A stretch of DNA of 64,000 nt from Pseudomonas petrae (GCF_021728295.1 NZ_JAKJXE010000002.1:62001-126000), one strand, 5' to 3'; positions 9,030 through 17,464 are shown, counted from the stretch's first letter. Numbers and translations: made by a program. Notes: a model not told the origin generated them from the letters alone.

Positions 9030-9150
9030 TCGACTAAAAGCGAGCAGGGAAGTGAGATCCCGAGATGCATCAGACCAAGAAAGGGAAACAGTAATTCTTC
9101 GAGATGAAGGCCCATATCGAGCATTTGTCAGCCTTCGGGTTGAGTAAGGT
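9030..9150 (+). pseudogene. IS5-family transposase remnant
   Basis: Across two frames the plus strand reads STKSEQG, then DPEMHQTKKGKQ-stop-FFEMKAHIEH. This matches the conserved IS5-group block usually seen as SSTKN..G.RDPEMHQT.KGNQW.FGMKAHIGVD, which precedes a catalytic acidic residue. Stop codons after KGKQ and before DPE plus frame changes show it is dead. No terminal inverted repeats were found, so the element boundaries are unknown. Confidence 0.65.
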
Positions 9151-9319
9151 CGCGAATTGCTTTGTGCCGAAGCGCGTCGCGAATATAAGTACCCGCCATT
9201 GTGAGTCTTTCGATGGAGAAAATTTGAAATCTGCCGTTAAAGACATTAGGGGCGCACTTGTGACGTGCGCATTTCGTTAGACCAACGTTGGAACCTCGAA
9301 AAATGATCTTTCGTATTGC

Positions 9320-11260
9320 GTGTTCGTCGTCGGCTCAAGCCGTGATCGACCTGGCGACACGGTCGATTGTCGATTCCAGCGGGCGCGTGGAGCCATGGTG
9401 CCGGCGCGTACTCGGTATTTTCCCTGCGTCAAGCCACTGGTTGTCAATAAGACGGGCGCGTCTTTGAAAGCCTTCGAACACACCCTGCTGCGTACGCTTG
9501 CCGAAAACGTACCGCATCGGATCTATGCGAAGGATTTGGACGGCCGATTTATTTTCGCCAACGGGTCAGTTGCACGCGGCATGGGCGTGTCTGACCCCGC
9601 CGAGTTGCTCGGAAAAACTGATTTCGATTTCTATCCACCTGAACTGGCAAGCGTCTACAAACTCGAGGAACAAGAAGTTTTAAAGCACGGACGCTCGCTC
9701 CTCAATCATGAAGAACACACCCGATACCTGTTGCTCGACGAGAAAGCCTGGCTGATCACGACCAAGGTCGCGGTGCGCAACGACGCTGGCCGCATCGTCG
9801 GGCTGGTGGGTATCAACTACGAGGTCACCGTACAAAAGGCCGCTGAAGTGGCGCTGCAGGCCGCTCACAAGGAAGCGGCAGAGGCGGCGACACGGCTGCA
9901 GGCCACTGTCGCACGGCTCGATCTCGAGATGAAAGAGCGGCAACGCTTCGAACAAGAGCTACGCCGCCAAGCGATGCACGATAGCCTCACCGGTCTGCCA
10001 AACCGGGCGCTGTTGATGGACCGGATAGAGCAAGCAATCAAGCTCGCGCAACGCTGCGATCATTCGCTCACGCTGCTGTTCCTGGATCTGGACCGGTTCA
10101 AGCTCGTCAACGACAGCCTGGGCCACGCCGCTGGCGACGAGCTGCTAAGAGTCGTGACGCGGCGCATCGGCCGCTTGCTTCGCTCAGGCGATACGTTCGC
10201 TCGCCTTGGTGGCGACGAGTTTGTCCTGTTGCTGCGCTCTCCGATGCCTGCAAATGCGCTCGCAGACTTGACCAATCGCCTCTCGAGAGTCGTCGCCAAG
10301 CCAGTCCGCGTCGCCGACCGGGAGGTGTCTGTCACGTGCAGCTTGGGCTACAGCGTCTATCCGCAGGACGGTGAGGATGCGACCACATTGCTCAAGCGAG
10401 CCGACGCCGCGATGTACGGCGCCAAAGAGGAAGGCGGAAACCGGGTGCGGTGCTACACACTCGACTTGATCTCGCACGCCGGCGAGCGACTGGAGGTCGA
10501 GACTCAGTTAAAGCAGGCACTGCAACGCGGCGAGTTCCTTCTGCATTACCAGCCGCAGATCGAGATCGCCAGTGGGCGCATCGTCGGCGTAGAGGCGTTG
10601 GTGCGCTGGCAGCATCCCACGCGCGGATTGGTGCCTCCGATGGAATTCATCCCGATTGCCGAAGAGTTGGGGCTGATCGAGCAGATCGGCGAATGGGTGC
10701 TACGCACGGCTTGCGCCCAGGCGGCGGCGTGGCAGCGCAGCGGATTGCCGGCTATGCGCATGGCTATTAACGTCTCGGCGCGCCAGTTTCATAACCCCGC
10801 ATTGGAGTCGGTCGTTGCGCAGGTGCTCGCCGAGCACGGGCTTGCCCCCGAGCAATTGGAGCTGGAGATCACCGAGAGCCTGTCGATGAAGAACCCGGAA
10901 GAAAGCATCCGCATCCTGGCTAGCTTCAAAGCACTTGGAATCAGCATTGCGATCGACGACTTTGGCACCGGCTACTCCAACCTGGCGTATCTGTGCCAAT
11001 TCCCTGTGCGTCGCATCAAGCTGGATCGCGCGTTCGTCCACGCGCTCGGTTCACCATCGAGCAGCCACGTGATTGTCGAAGCAATTGTCGCGATGGCTCA
11101 TAAACTGGATTTACTGGTCGTCGCCGAGGGAGTCGAGACTGTCGAGCAACGCAACCAATTGCTGTGCTACGGGTGCGATGAGCTGCAAGGCTACTGGTTT
11201 TCGCGGCCAGTCGACGCCGACACCTGCGGGGGCCTTCTGCAAAAGCAACCATGGATTTAG
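9320..11260 (+). CDS. PAS-GGDEF-EAL cyclic-di-GMP signalling protein
   Basis: 646 residues from the GTG at 9320; the start is uncertain because no good RBS is seen there, and the first domain only begins near residue 55. A PAS domain (residues about 55-175, TLAENVPHRIYAKDLDGRFIFANGS) is followed by a short coiled coil, a GGDEF domain with intact RLGGDEF active site, and an EAL domain with GVEALVRW, ELEITES, DDFGTGYSNL, KLDRAFV and VAEGVET all kept. Both diguanylate cyclase and phosphodiesterase activities are therefore possible. There is no transmembrane segment, so it is cytoplasmic. It stands alone, just downstream of the transposase fossil, and may have arrived with that patch. Confidence 0.85.
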   Translation: MFVVGSSRDRPGDTVDCRFQRARGAMVPARTRYFPCVKPLVVNKTGASLKAFEHTLLRTLAENVPHRIYAKDLDGRFIFANGSVARGMGVSDPAELLGKTDFDFYPPELASVYKLEEQEVLKHGRSLLNHEEHTRYLLLDEKAWLITTKVAVRNDAGRIVGLVGINYEVTVQKAAEVALQAAHKEAAEAATRLQATVARLDLEMKERQRFEQELRRQAMHDSLTGLPNRALLMDRIEQAIKLAQRCDHSLTLLFLDLDRFKLVNDSLGHAAGDELLRVVTRRIGRLLRSGDTFARLGGDEFVLLLRSPMPANALADLTNRLSRVVAKPVRVADREVSVTCSLGYSVYPQDGEDATTLLKRADAAMYGAKEEGGNRVRCYTLDLISHAGERLEVETQLKQALQRGEFLLHYQPQIEIASGRIVGVEALVRWQHPTRGLVPPMEFIPIAEELGLIEQIGEWVLRTACAQAAAWQRSGLPAMRMAINVSARQFHNPALESVVAQVLAEHGLAPEQLELEITESLSMKNPEESIRILASFKALGISIAIDDFGTGYSNLAYLCQFPVRRIKLDRAFVHALGSPSSSHVIVEAIVAMAHKLDLLVVAEGVETVEQRNQLLCYGCDELQGYWFSRPVDADTCGGLLQKQPWI

Positions 11261-11488
11261 ACGTGTTCATACTTGGCCGAACCCGGTTTCCAAGCAGACC
11301 GGGGCTGGGTGACGATAGTCCGGCGTACCAATTAATATGTCTTTTGTTCTAGTAGCCAAGACGGATGGGATAGCACAGTGAAGGATAGGACTATTGTGGG
11401 TATTTCTCCTGCACAACTAGTCCGTATCTGGAAGGCGCCAAGTCCGTCTCGATGGCGTTGATTTTTAAGGTCTTCTCCTTACACGTTC

Positions 11489-11572
11489 ATGCAGATCGAT
11501 GAAATTCGCGAAGCACGCAGCCGCTGGTGGCTGGGCAGGCTTTTCAACTGGCTTGCTTCCCGGCGCCATTAG
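11489..11572 (+). CDS. Possible small Trp/Arg-rich peptide (27 residues)
   Basis: ATG 11489 to TAG 11572 encodes 27 residues: an acidic-basic helix start (MQIDEIREARS) followed by RWWLGRLFNWLASRRH, an amphipathic Trp/Arg-rich segment. The composition is unlike a random frame, but no strong RBS is visible and overlapping frames are also open. It lies in a 430-bp region with no other gene. It could be a small membrane-interacting protein; I do not recognise a family. Confidence 0.3.
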   Translation: MQIDEIREARSRWWLGRLFNWLASRRH

Positions 11573-11690
11573 TCCGGTGCCTGCCTGGCCAATCACATTT
11601 GATCCCCACTGGGCGTCGGAACCCGGCGCGTCTTGCCTCGATGGGGTTCCGGCTTGCCCATCCACCCAACTCACTCGCAGACACCCGTAA

Positions 11691-12131
11691 TCAACCTCGA
11701 ACAACCCCCTCCAACCCCTCATGCCCCTGCACAATCAACCCCCTGACCGACTCCTCGAATTCCCCCTCCGTCCCAACCTCCCGCACCTCAAACCGCGCGC
11801 TCCATCGCACTTCACACCGTTCAACCAACCCCGCAACCTCATCCACCCGAACCTTCGCTCGATACCCATCCACCGGCAGCGGCGACTCCTCAAACACATA
11901 AGCCAACGCCCTAAGCCCATCATCAAACTCAGTCAACCGCTCTCGCAACACCGCACCGTCCCCAAGCGCCAGCCGCCTGACCGCACCCACCCCCAAAATC
12001 CCTGCTTCACCCTCGATGCCACTCTTCACAATCGCCGGATGCCAATCGGCAATCCCGCCAAACGCCCGTAGCACCTTCCACGCCTGTTCCGCGCTGCAGG
12101 GCAAACCCGCGCTGTACTCAACTAAAACCAT
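11691..12131 (-). CDS. SRPBCC (START/polyketide-cyclase-like) family protein
   Basis: 146 residues. It begins VEYSAGLPCSAEQAWKVLRAFGGIADWHPAIVKSGIEG, the usual SRPBCC opening in which a beta strand leads into the helix that closes a hydrophobic pocket. It continues with LRERLTEFDDGLRALAYVFEESPLPV. Such proteins bind or transform small hydrophobic ligands; the ligand here is unknown. An RBS (GGGAGA) lies about 9 nt before the ATG. It is the last gene in the minus-strand series that includes the NTF2-like, SDR and OYE genes, but a 144-bp gap separates it from them. Confidence 0.8.
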   Translation of the reverse strand: MVLVEYSAGLPCSAEQAWKVLRAFGGIADWHPAIVKSGIEGEAGILGVGAVRRLALGDGAVLRERLTEFDDGLRALAYVFEESPLPVDGYRAKVRVDEVAGLVERCEVRWSARFEVREVGTEGEFEESVRGLIVQGHEGLEGVVRG

Positions 12132-12275
12132 CTCTGCTGTCTCCCAAATAACTAACGCTGCGACTCAAGGAATCAATCAAAAAAAGCGCCCAATACCACG
12201 CTGCTCTAACCCGGCCCGCAAGCCCCGAAGTCGAAACCCCGAGGCCTGCGTCCATAAAACTTACCTCTTGAAAAT

Positions 12276-12662
12276 CTACCCCTCAAACTGGTGGTAAACC
12301 TTGGCAATCACCTTCCAGTCGCCATTGATCTTGATCAACGTCAGATAGTCGTTGTAATCCGCCCCAATGGCGTCCTTCTCCATATCCACCCGCACTACAG
12401 CCGTGGTCGGCGTAATCGCCAATACATCCAGACGCGTCGTGATGTCCGCCGCCTTACCGTTGCTCTCAACGAAGTCATACAAGTTGCTGATCGGCCCGCC
12501 GAGCAGGTGGCCGTTGGTGAAACCGTACATCACCGCTTCTTCATGAAAGGCCTGTTTGATCGTGGCAACGCTGCCTTCGCGCAGCCCTTCAACGTAGCGG
12601 CTAGCGGTGTCGATCACGGCGTTGTAGTCGTGGGTGGCAACGGCTTTGATGTTCTTGCTCAT
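12276..12662 (-). CDS. NTF2-like / lumazine-binding-fold protein
   Basis: 128 residues with the cone-shaped NTF2-like fold signature. The N-terminal helix IDTASRYVEGLREGSVATIKQAFHEEAVMYGF is followed by strands ending DYLTLIKINGDWKVIAKVYHQFE. This resembles the putative lumazine-binding subgroup (PF12893). Small members of this fold act as isomerases, dehydratases or ligand carriers; the function here is unknown. The RBS TGGAG is 9 nt before ATG. It follows the SDR gene by 62 bp on the same strand and may share its transcript. Confidence 0.8.
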   Translation of the reverse strand: MSKNIKAVATHDYNAVIDTASRYVEGLREGSVATIKQAFHEEAVMYGFTNGHLLGGPISNLYDFVESNGKAADITTRLDVLAITPTTAVVRVDMEKDAIGADYNDYLTLIKINGDWKVIAKVYHQFEG

Positions 12663-12724
12663 GTTTGTTTGCTCCAGGATTTAAGTTCGATAGGTAAGGG
12701 GGTCGAGCAGCCGTAGCTGCGCAA

Positions 12725-13474
12725 TCACCAGTCCTGTCGGGTGGGTGAAATGATCAGGTCGTTGACGGTGACGTTGGCCGGCTGATTCAGCGCGTAGATC
12801 ACCGCGCGGCTGATGTCTTCCGGTGCGATGGCGATGGCGATTTCGTTGAGCGCCTGAGCGGCTTCGCGTCCGGCGGGGTCGGTGACTTTGTCGGCCCAGC
12901 CGGTGTTGATGACGCCCGGGCTGACGGTGTTGACGCGGATGCCGTGGTGCACGCCCAGTTCCTTGCGCATGGATTCAGTCATGGCCTGCACGAAGAATTT
13001 GGTCGCGCTGTAAACGCCGGCGCCGGGGCCGACCTGGTGGCCGGCCACCGAATCCATGTTGAGGATCTGCCCGGATTTCTGTTCGAGCATGAAGGGCAGG
13101 GCGGCGGCGATGGTGTTCAGGTAGCCCTTGATGTTGACGTCGATCATGGCGTTCCAGTCCTGGGTCACGAGATCGACCCAGTTGGAAAACAGCATCAGGC
13201 CAGCGTTGTTGACGAGGATGTCGACCGAGCCGTAGGTGTCCTTGGCGAACTGAGCCAAAGCGCCGGTCTGTTCAGCGTCGGTCACGTCGGTGATGAAGCT
13301 GGATGCCTCGTAACCCGCTGCGCGGAGTTCGCTGACCAGCGCGGAGAGGCCTTTCTCATCCAGCGCAGCAGCCACGACGTTGACCCCTTGAGCCGCCAAC
13401 GCTCTGGCCGTCGCAGCGCCGATGCCTGATGACGCGCCGGTGACGATAGCGGTTTTCTTGTCCAGATAATTCAT
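12725..13474 (-). CDS. Short-chain dehydrogenase/reductase (SDR)
   Basis: About 249 residues from the ATG at 13474, chosen because GAGGA lies 8 nt upstream; a longer reading would need a TTG at 13495. Classical SDR motifs are intact: TGASSGIGAATA for the cofactor, NNAG, the catalytic Ser in MDSVAGHQ, and YSATK for the YxxxK pair. It probably reduces a carbonyl with NAD(P)H in the cytoplasm. It sits 113 bp downstream of the OYE gene on the same strand, so ene-reduction and carbonyl reduction may be coupled, mirroring the SDR-OYE pair at 2.5-4.4 kb. Confidence 0.88.
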   Translation of the reverse strand: MNYLDKKTAIVTGASSGIGAATARALAAQGVNVVAAALDEKGLSALVSELRAAGYEASSFITDVTDAEQTGALAQFAKDTYGSVDILVNNAGLMLFSNWVDLVTQDWNAMIDVNIKGYLNTIAAALPFMLEQKSGQILNMDSVAGHQVGPGAGVYSATKFFVQAMTESMRKELGVHHGIRVNTVSPGVINTGWADKVTDPAGREAAQALNEIAIAIAPEDISRAVIYALNQPANVTVNDLIISPTRQDW

Positions 13475-13587
13475 CTTCATTTTCCTCAAATTCAAGGCGT
13501 GCGCGCAGCGTCGGCCTTCCTGGGAAAGCCTTGCCGTTTAGCCGTTATTGAATGCGGTGTCTGAAAGCGGCGCGGTTCGCCAGCGCT

Positions 13588-14691
13588 TTAGTAAGTGCCC
13601 AGCGGCCAGTCGGTGTAGCCCTGGGCGCCGCCGCCGTAATAGCTTTCGCGCGGGGCGATGGTCAGCTCGGCGCCGTGGCGCAGACGCGCGACCAGGTCCG
13701 GGTTGGAGATGAACAGGCGACCGAACGCGACGGCGTCGATCTTGCCCTGGGCGCGGCGCTCGATGGCCATGTCCAGGTCGTAGTTATTGTTGCCAATGAA
13801 CGGGCCGTTGAACTGGGCGCTCAAGGCATCCATGTCGACGCCTTCCGGCACGTCGCGGGAGGTGGCGGTCGCGCCTTCGACAAAGTGCAGGTACGCCAGG
13901 TTGAAGCGGTTCAACTGCTGAATCAGGTAACCGTGCAACGCCATGACGTTGCTGTCCGGCGGCGTGTTACCCGCATCCGGCGTTACCGGCGAAAGGCGAA
14001 TCCCCACGCGGTCATGGCCCCAGATATCGACGATGGCCTGGGTGACTTCCAGCGTCAGCCGGGCACGGTTTTCAATCGAGCCGCCGTATCGGTCGGTGCG
14101 CTGGTTGGTGGAATCGCGCAGGAACTGGTCGAGCAAATAGCTGTTCGCCGAGTGGACTTCGACACCGTCAAATCCTGCGCGCTTGGCGTTCTCGGCAGCC
14201 AGTTTGTACTGCTCGATGATGCCGGGGATCTCGTCGGTCTCCAGCGCGCGGGGCATCGACACCGGGACGAAGCCGTCGACCGTGTAGGTGTTGCCCTCGG
14301 CCTGAATGGCGGACGGCCCGACCGGGGCTTCGCCGTTGGGCTGCAGGTCCACGCTGGAGAACCGGCCCACATGCCAGAGCTGGCTGACGATTTTGCCGCC
14401 GGCCGCATGAACGGCGTCGGTGACGGTGCGCCAGCCGGCGACCTGCGCTTCGCTCCAGATCCCGGGTGTCGCTGCATAGCCGCGTCCCTGGGCCGAGATG
14501 TTGGTGGCTTCGGCAACGATCAACCCGGCGGTGGCGCGCTGGGCGTAGTAGGTGGCGTGCAGTTCACCGGGCACGCCGTCTTCTTCGTAGCGGCTGCGGG
14601 TAACGGGTGCCATGACAATGCGGTTGGCCAGTTCGATGGCGCCCATGTGCACGGGGGAAAACAAGTCGGTGCTGTTGCTGATGTCACTCAT
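13588..14691 (-). CDS. Old Yellow Enzyme family alkene reductase (NemA-like)
   Basis: 367 residues, full length. It begins DLFSPVHMGAIELANRIVMAPVTRSR and has the substrate HxxN motif in HSANSYLLDQFLRD, DRYGGSIENRARL, and AFGRLFISNPDLVARL near the C-terminus, all typical of NemA / xenobiotic reductase / N-ethylmaleimide reductase. It is an FMN enzyme that uses NAD(P)H to reduce electrophilic alkenes, nitro compounds or nitrate esters. Its promoter region carries the same 15-bp operator-like sequence as the TetR gene upstream, which is NemR-like, so it is probably repressed by that protein and induced by reactive electrophiles. Confidence 0.92.
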   Translation of the reverse strand: MSDISNSTDLFSPVHMGAIELANRIVMAPVTRSRYEEDGVPGELHATYYAQRATAGLIVAEATNISAQGRGYAATPGIWSEAQVAGWRTVTDAVHAAGGKIVSQLWHVGRFSSVDLQPNGEAPVGPSAIQAEGNTYTVDGFVPVSMPRALETDEIPGIIEQYKLAAENAKRAGFDGVEVHSANSYLLDQFLRDSTNQRTDRYGGSIENRARLTLEVTQAIVDIWGHDRVGIRLSPVTPDAGNTPPDSNVMALHGYLIQQLNRFNLAYLHFVEGATATSRDVPEGVDMDALSAQFNGPFIGNNNYDLDMAIERRAQGKIDAVAFGRLFISNPDLVARLRHGAELTIAPRESYYGGGAQGYTDWPLGTY

Positions 14692-14710
14692 TGATAATTA
14701 CTCGCATATT

Positions 14711-14725
14711 TGACCGGTCGTCTAC
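14711..14725. promoter_or_regulatory. Probable TetR/NemR-like operator in front of the OYE gene
   Basis: TGACCGGTCGTCTAC with the palindromic core GACCGGTC lies 20 bp before the OYE start. The identical 15 bases, in the same orientation, occur just before the tetR gene at 15356-15370. These are the only places I saw this sequence. Shared exact sites before regulator and target are strong evidence for an autoregulated operator. Confidence 0.65.
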
Positions 14726-14734
14726 CAATCTTTG

Positions 14735-14765
14735 AAAAAAAACGCCTGCTACCGCAGCAGGCGTT
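14735..14765 (-). terminator. Intrinsic terminator overlapping the end of tetR
   Basis: Reading on the minus strand, a perfect 10-bp stem (AACGCCTGCT / AGCAGGCGTT) with a 5-nt loop is followed at once by a run of T residues. The stem begins inside the last codons of tetR and includes its stop. It should end the tetR transcript before the OYE gene, which has its own operator-bearing promoter. Confidence 0.8.
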
Positions 14766-15330
14766 GGGTCAGGCTCATGGCCGTGTCGAAGGACGTAGTG
14801 GACTTGTTCACCTTCACCAGAAGGGAAGCGCCCAGCCACAGTTGATACAGGGTTTCGGCGAAGGCTTCGCTGCCTTCTTCGATGTGCAGGCTGCCGTCTG
14901 CCACACCCATGTCCACGCAGGCGGTGATGCGCTTGATGATCTTCGCCGTGCCGGCCTCCAGCACCCTGCGCATGTCCTCGGACAGGTCGCAGACTTCCGG
15001 GCCCAGCTTGACCACCAGGCATTTGCCTTCCGGATGATCGGTGCCTTGGGTCTCGATCCAGTAATCGAAGTAGGCCAGCAGCTTGTCGACGCCGCTGCCT
15101 GATCGCGTCATGACGGTGTCGACACGGCCGAGGTATTCGGAGAAGTATTCATCGAGCAACGCGGCGCCAAACTCTTCCTTCGATTTGAAGTAATAGTAAA
15201 ACGAGCCCTTGGGCACGCCCGCCGCGCTTACTACTTCTGCCAGGCCCACAGCGGTGTAGCCCTTGTGGGTCATCAGCGACTTGGCGACGTCGATGATGTG
15301 TTGGCGCATTTCCAGGTTGGGTTTCTTCAT
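14749..15330 (-). CDS. TetR-family repressor, NemR-like
   Basis: 193 residues from ATG 15330 (a GTG four codons upstream is possible). The N-terminal TetR HTH reads GYTAVGLAEVVSAAGVPKGSFYYYFKSKEEFGAALL. The C-terminal domain contains GKCLVVKLGPEVCDLSEDMR, closely matching the NemR segment that carries its redox-active Cys, so the electrophile/hypochlorite-sensing cysteine appears present. It is expected to repress itself and the downstream NemA-like OYE through the two identical operator-like sites. An intrinsic terminator spans its stop codon. Confidence 0.88.
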   Translation of the reverse strand: MKKPNLEMRQHIIDVAKSLMTHKGYTAVGLAEVVSAAGVPKGSFYYYFKSKEEFGAALLDEYFSEYLGRVDTVMTRSGSGVDKLLAYFDYWIETQGTDHPEGKCLVVKLGPEVCDLSEDMRRVLEAGTAKIIKRITACVDMGVADGSLHIEEGSEAFAETLYQLWLGASLLVKVNKSTTSFDTAMSLTQRLLR

Positions 15331-15355
15331 AATGCGAAGCACCTTAAGACAAAAC

Positions 15356-15370
15356 TGACCGGTCGTCTAC
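15356..15370. promoter_or_regulatory. Probable autoregulatory operator of the TetR gene
   Basis: TGACCGGTCGTCTAC, identical to the site at 14711-14725, lies 25 bp before the tetR start codon and overlaps the stop-codon end of the GNAT gene. The core GACCGGTC is an 8-bp palindrome, as expected for a TetR dimer. Confidence 0.65.
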
Positions 15371-15882
15371 AAGAGGGCAGATGCGTGCGATGAACGGCGC
15401 TTCAACCGCATCCCCATTTCATACGCCCGCGTCTCAAAGCCCAGCTCTTCATACAGCCGCCGCGCATGGGTATTGAAGCCCCACACCGACAGGCGAATGT
15501 CCTGCGCGCTGCGTTCCAGCGCCCATGCTTGTACGTGCCGGATCAGCCCACGGCCCAAGCCTTTCCCCCAGAAAACCTGGACCACGCACACCGAGCCGAT
15601 CCGCGCGAACGCCATTGGCTGCATCAACGGCCCACCGGCTGAAAACATCCCTGCACTCACAAACCCCGCCGGCCGATCCCCGACAAACGCCAGGAAGATA
15701 ACCTGCTCCGGGTTGTCCAGAAAGCTCATCCAGTGAGGGGCATCGCGCGTGTAATCCAGGGTTTCAGCCGCGTAGATATCGGGGCGCTCCGCGTGGTGAA
15801 TCGCGTTGAGCAACTGCCCCAGTTCGCAGATTGTCGCCACGTCCTCGACCGTGGCTTCTCGGTAACTGATCACTTCATCCAT
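15367..15882 (-). CDS. GNAT-family N-acetyltransferase
   Basis: About 171 residues from ATG 15882, selected for the AAGGAG RBS 9 nt upstream. The acetyl-CoA-binding motif A is VFWGKGLGRGLIRHVQAWA (Q/RxxGxG/A pattern), followed by NTHARRLYEELGFETRAYEMGMRL, typical of motif B. The acceptor is unknown. The start overlaps the end of the LysR gene by 8 bp, so the two are translationally coupled. Confidence 0.88.
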   Translation of the reverse strand: MDEVISYREATVEDVATICELGQLLNAIHHAERPDIYAAETLDYTRDAPHWMSFLDNPEQVIFLAFVGDRPAGFVSAGMFSAGGPLMQPMAFARIGSVCVVQVFWGKGLGRGLIRHVQAWALERSAQDIRLSVWGFNTHARRLYEELGFETRAYEMGMRLKRRSSHASALL

Positions 15883-16825
15883 TACGCGTCGCTCCTTGTA
15901 CAACCGTTGCGGGTGATTGGGTTTTGTACCCGTCGCCCATCAACTCCACAACCCAGTCGATGAACACCCGCAGCTTGATGCTGATGTGCCGGTTGGGCGG
16001 GAAGGCCACGTACATTGGCATCGATTCCAGCTGCCAGCCCTCGAACAACGCGACCAGCTCACCGCTCTGCACGGATGGCTGGGCCATGTACTGCGGCAGC
16101 CACAGGGCGCCCATGCCGGCAAGACCTGCCGCGAGGTAGGCGTTGCCGTCGTCCACTGTGAGCAAGTAGCGGCTCTGCACCTGAACCGTTTCGCCGTCCC
16201 GCTGCAGCATCATCGGAAACAGCTGCCCGGTGCGGGCCCAGCGGTAACCGACGATGCGGTGCTGCGGGTCTTCGAGGTCACGGGGATGGTCGGGCATGCC
16301 TGCGCGTTGCAGATAGGCCGGCGACGCGTAGACGCCCAGCTTCAGGTCTTTGATGTGCCGCGCCATCAGCGATTGGTCGGTCAGTTCGCCGCCGCGCACC
16401 ACGCAGTCGACGTTTTCGCCGATGAGGTCGATCATGCGATCGCTCACGCCCAGGTCGATCTGGATATCGGGGTAGCGAGCGTTGAAGTCCGGCAGCGCCG
16501 GGATCAGCACCATGCGCGCAAAAGGGCTGGGCACGTCGACGCGCAGACGTCCTCGGGGCGCGGCGGAGGCGGCGGACAGACCTGTTTCGGCGTCGTCCAG
16601 ATCCGCCAGCACGCGTAGCGCACGTTCGTAGAACACCGCACCATCAGCAGTGACATTCACCTTGCGCGTGGTGCGGTTGAGCAGTTTCACCCGCAACCGC
16701 GCTTCGAGCTGCTGCACCAGTTGCGTGACCGTGGTCTTGCTCATGTGCAACGTACCGGCGGCCTTGGTGAAGCTGCCGGTTTCCACGACTCGAACAAACG
16801 CCTGCATCGCGTCGAAACGGTCCAT
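15875..16825 (-). CDS. LysR-family transcriptional regulator
   Basis: 316 residues. It begins MDRFDAMQAFVRVVETGSFTKAAGTLHMSKTTVTQLVQQLEARL (N-terminal HTH), followed by a canonical LysR effector domain. It is of the large LysR subgroup with an RTTRKVNVTADG wing. It is divergent from the RidA-family gene (130 bp apart) and overlaps the GNAT gene downstream, so either neighbour may be its target. Confidence 0.9.
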   Translation of the reverse strand: MDRFDAMQAFVRVVETGSFTKAAGTLHMSKTTVTQLVQQLEARLRVKLLNRTTRKVNVTADGAVFYERALRVLADLDDAETGLSAASAAPRGRLRVDVPSPFARMVLIPALPDFNARYPDIQIDLGVSDRMIDLIGENVDCVVRGGELTDQSLMARHIKDLKLGVYASPAYLQRAGMPDHPRDLEDPQHRIVGYRWARTGQLFPMMLQRDGETVQVQSRYLLTVDDGNAYLAAGLAGMGALWLPQYMAQPSVQSGELVALFEGWQLESMPMYVAFPPNRHISIKLRVFIDWVVELMGDGYKTQSPATVVQGATRNG

Positions 16826-16955
16826 CGCGCCACCTTATTGTTTGGGGAATGCAAACAGTCTTGATCAAGGCTGCTGGTTTATCCAGCGAATCCGTCGCCC
16901 TACAGTCTGCCCATCGAAACGACGGAGCATCCCGCTCCGCTGAAGGAGAAAACCC

Positions 16956-17345
16956 ATGACTGTTCGTGACGTTGTATTCCCCCCTGGCCGCCACGCGTTG
17001 TACGAGCGCAATCGCTACTCGCCGGCGATCAAATCCGCCGGCTTGCTGTTTGTCTCGGGGCAGGTCGGCAGCCGTGAAGATGGCTCGCCCGAACCTGATC
17101 TTCGCGCCCAGGTCCGCCTGGCGTTCACCAACCTCAACGCGATTCTCAACGCCGCCGGCTGCACCTTTGATGACGTGATCGACGTCACCGTGTTCATGGT
17201 TGATCCGCAGTCGACTTTCGAAAAAGCCTGGGAAGTGGTGCCGGAGTTCTGGGGCGAAGCGCCGCATCCGACCATCACGGCCGTCGGCGTGACCTGGCTG
17301 TATGGCTTTGATTTCGAGATCAAGGTCATCGCGAAGTTGCCGTAG
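16956..17345 (+). CDS. RidA/YjgF/YER057c/UK114 family protein
   Basis: 129 residues. The family signature is clear: LLFVSGQVGSREDGSPEPDLRAQVRLAFTNLNAILNAAG, then DVIDVTVFMVDP and PTITAVGVTWLYGFDFEIKVIAKL. RidA proteins form trimers that deaminate reactive enamine/imine intermediates; divergent members have other roles. The canonical catalytic Arg near the C-terminus (usually R in P.R..V) is not obvious here, so this is likely a non-archetypal Rid subgroup. The RBS (AAGGAG, 6-7 nt) is strong. It is divergent from a LysR gene. Confidence 0.85.
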   Translation: MTVRDVVFPPGRHALYERNRYSPAIKSAGLLFVSGQVGSREDGSPEPDLRAQVRLAFTNLNAILNAAGCTFDDVIDVTVFMVDPQSTFEKAWEVVPEFWGEAPHPTITAVGVTWLYGFDFEIKVIAKLP

Positions 17346-17464
17346 CGCCTGTCGATGAGTCCGCCGCCCGAGTCATGCAGTTGAAATCCTCGCCACAGCC
17401 CGACAGACTCACGCCCCGTTTCGGCAGGTCGTGCCGGGCGGTGGTGAGAAAAGGGGCGGCAACG

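Noticed and set aside
13552..14694. Plus-strand open frame of 380 codons
   Set aside because: It is antisense across the NemA-like OYE gene, whose motifs are unambiguous.
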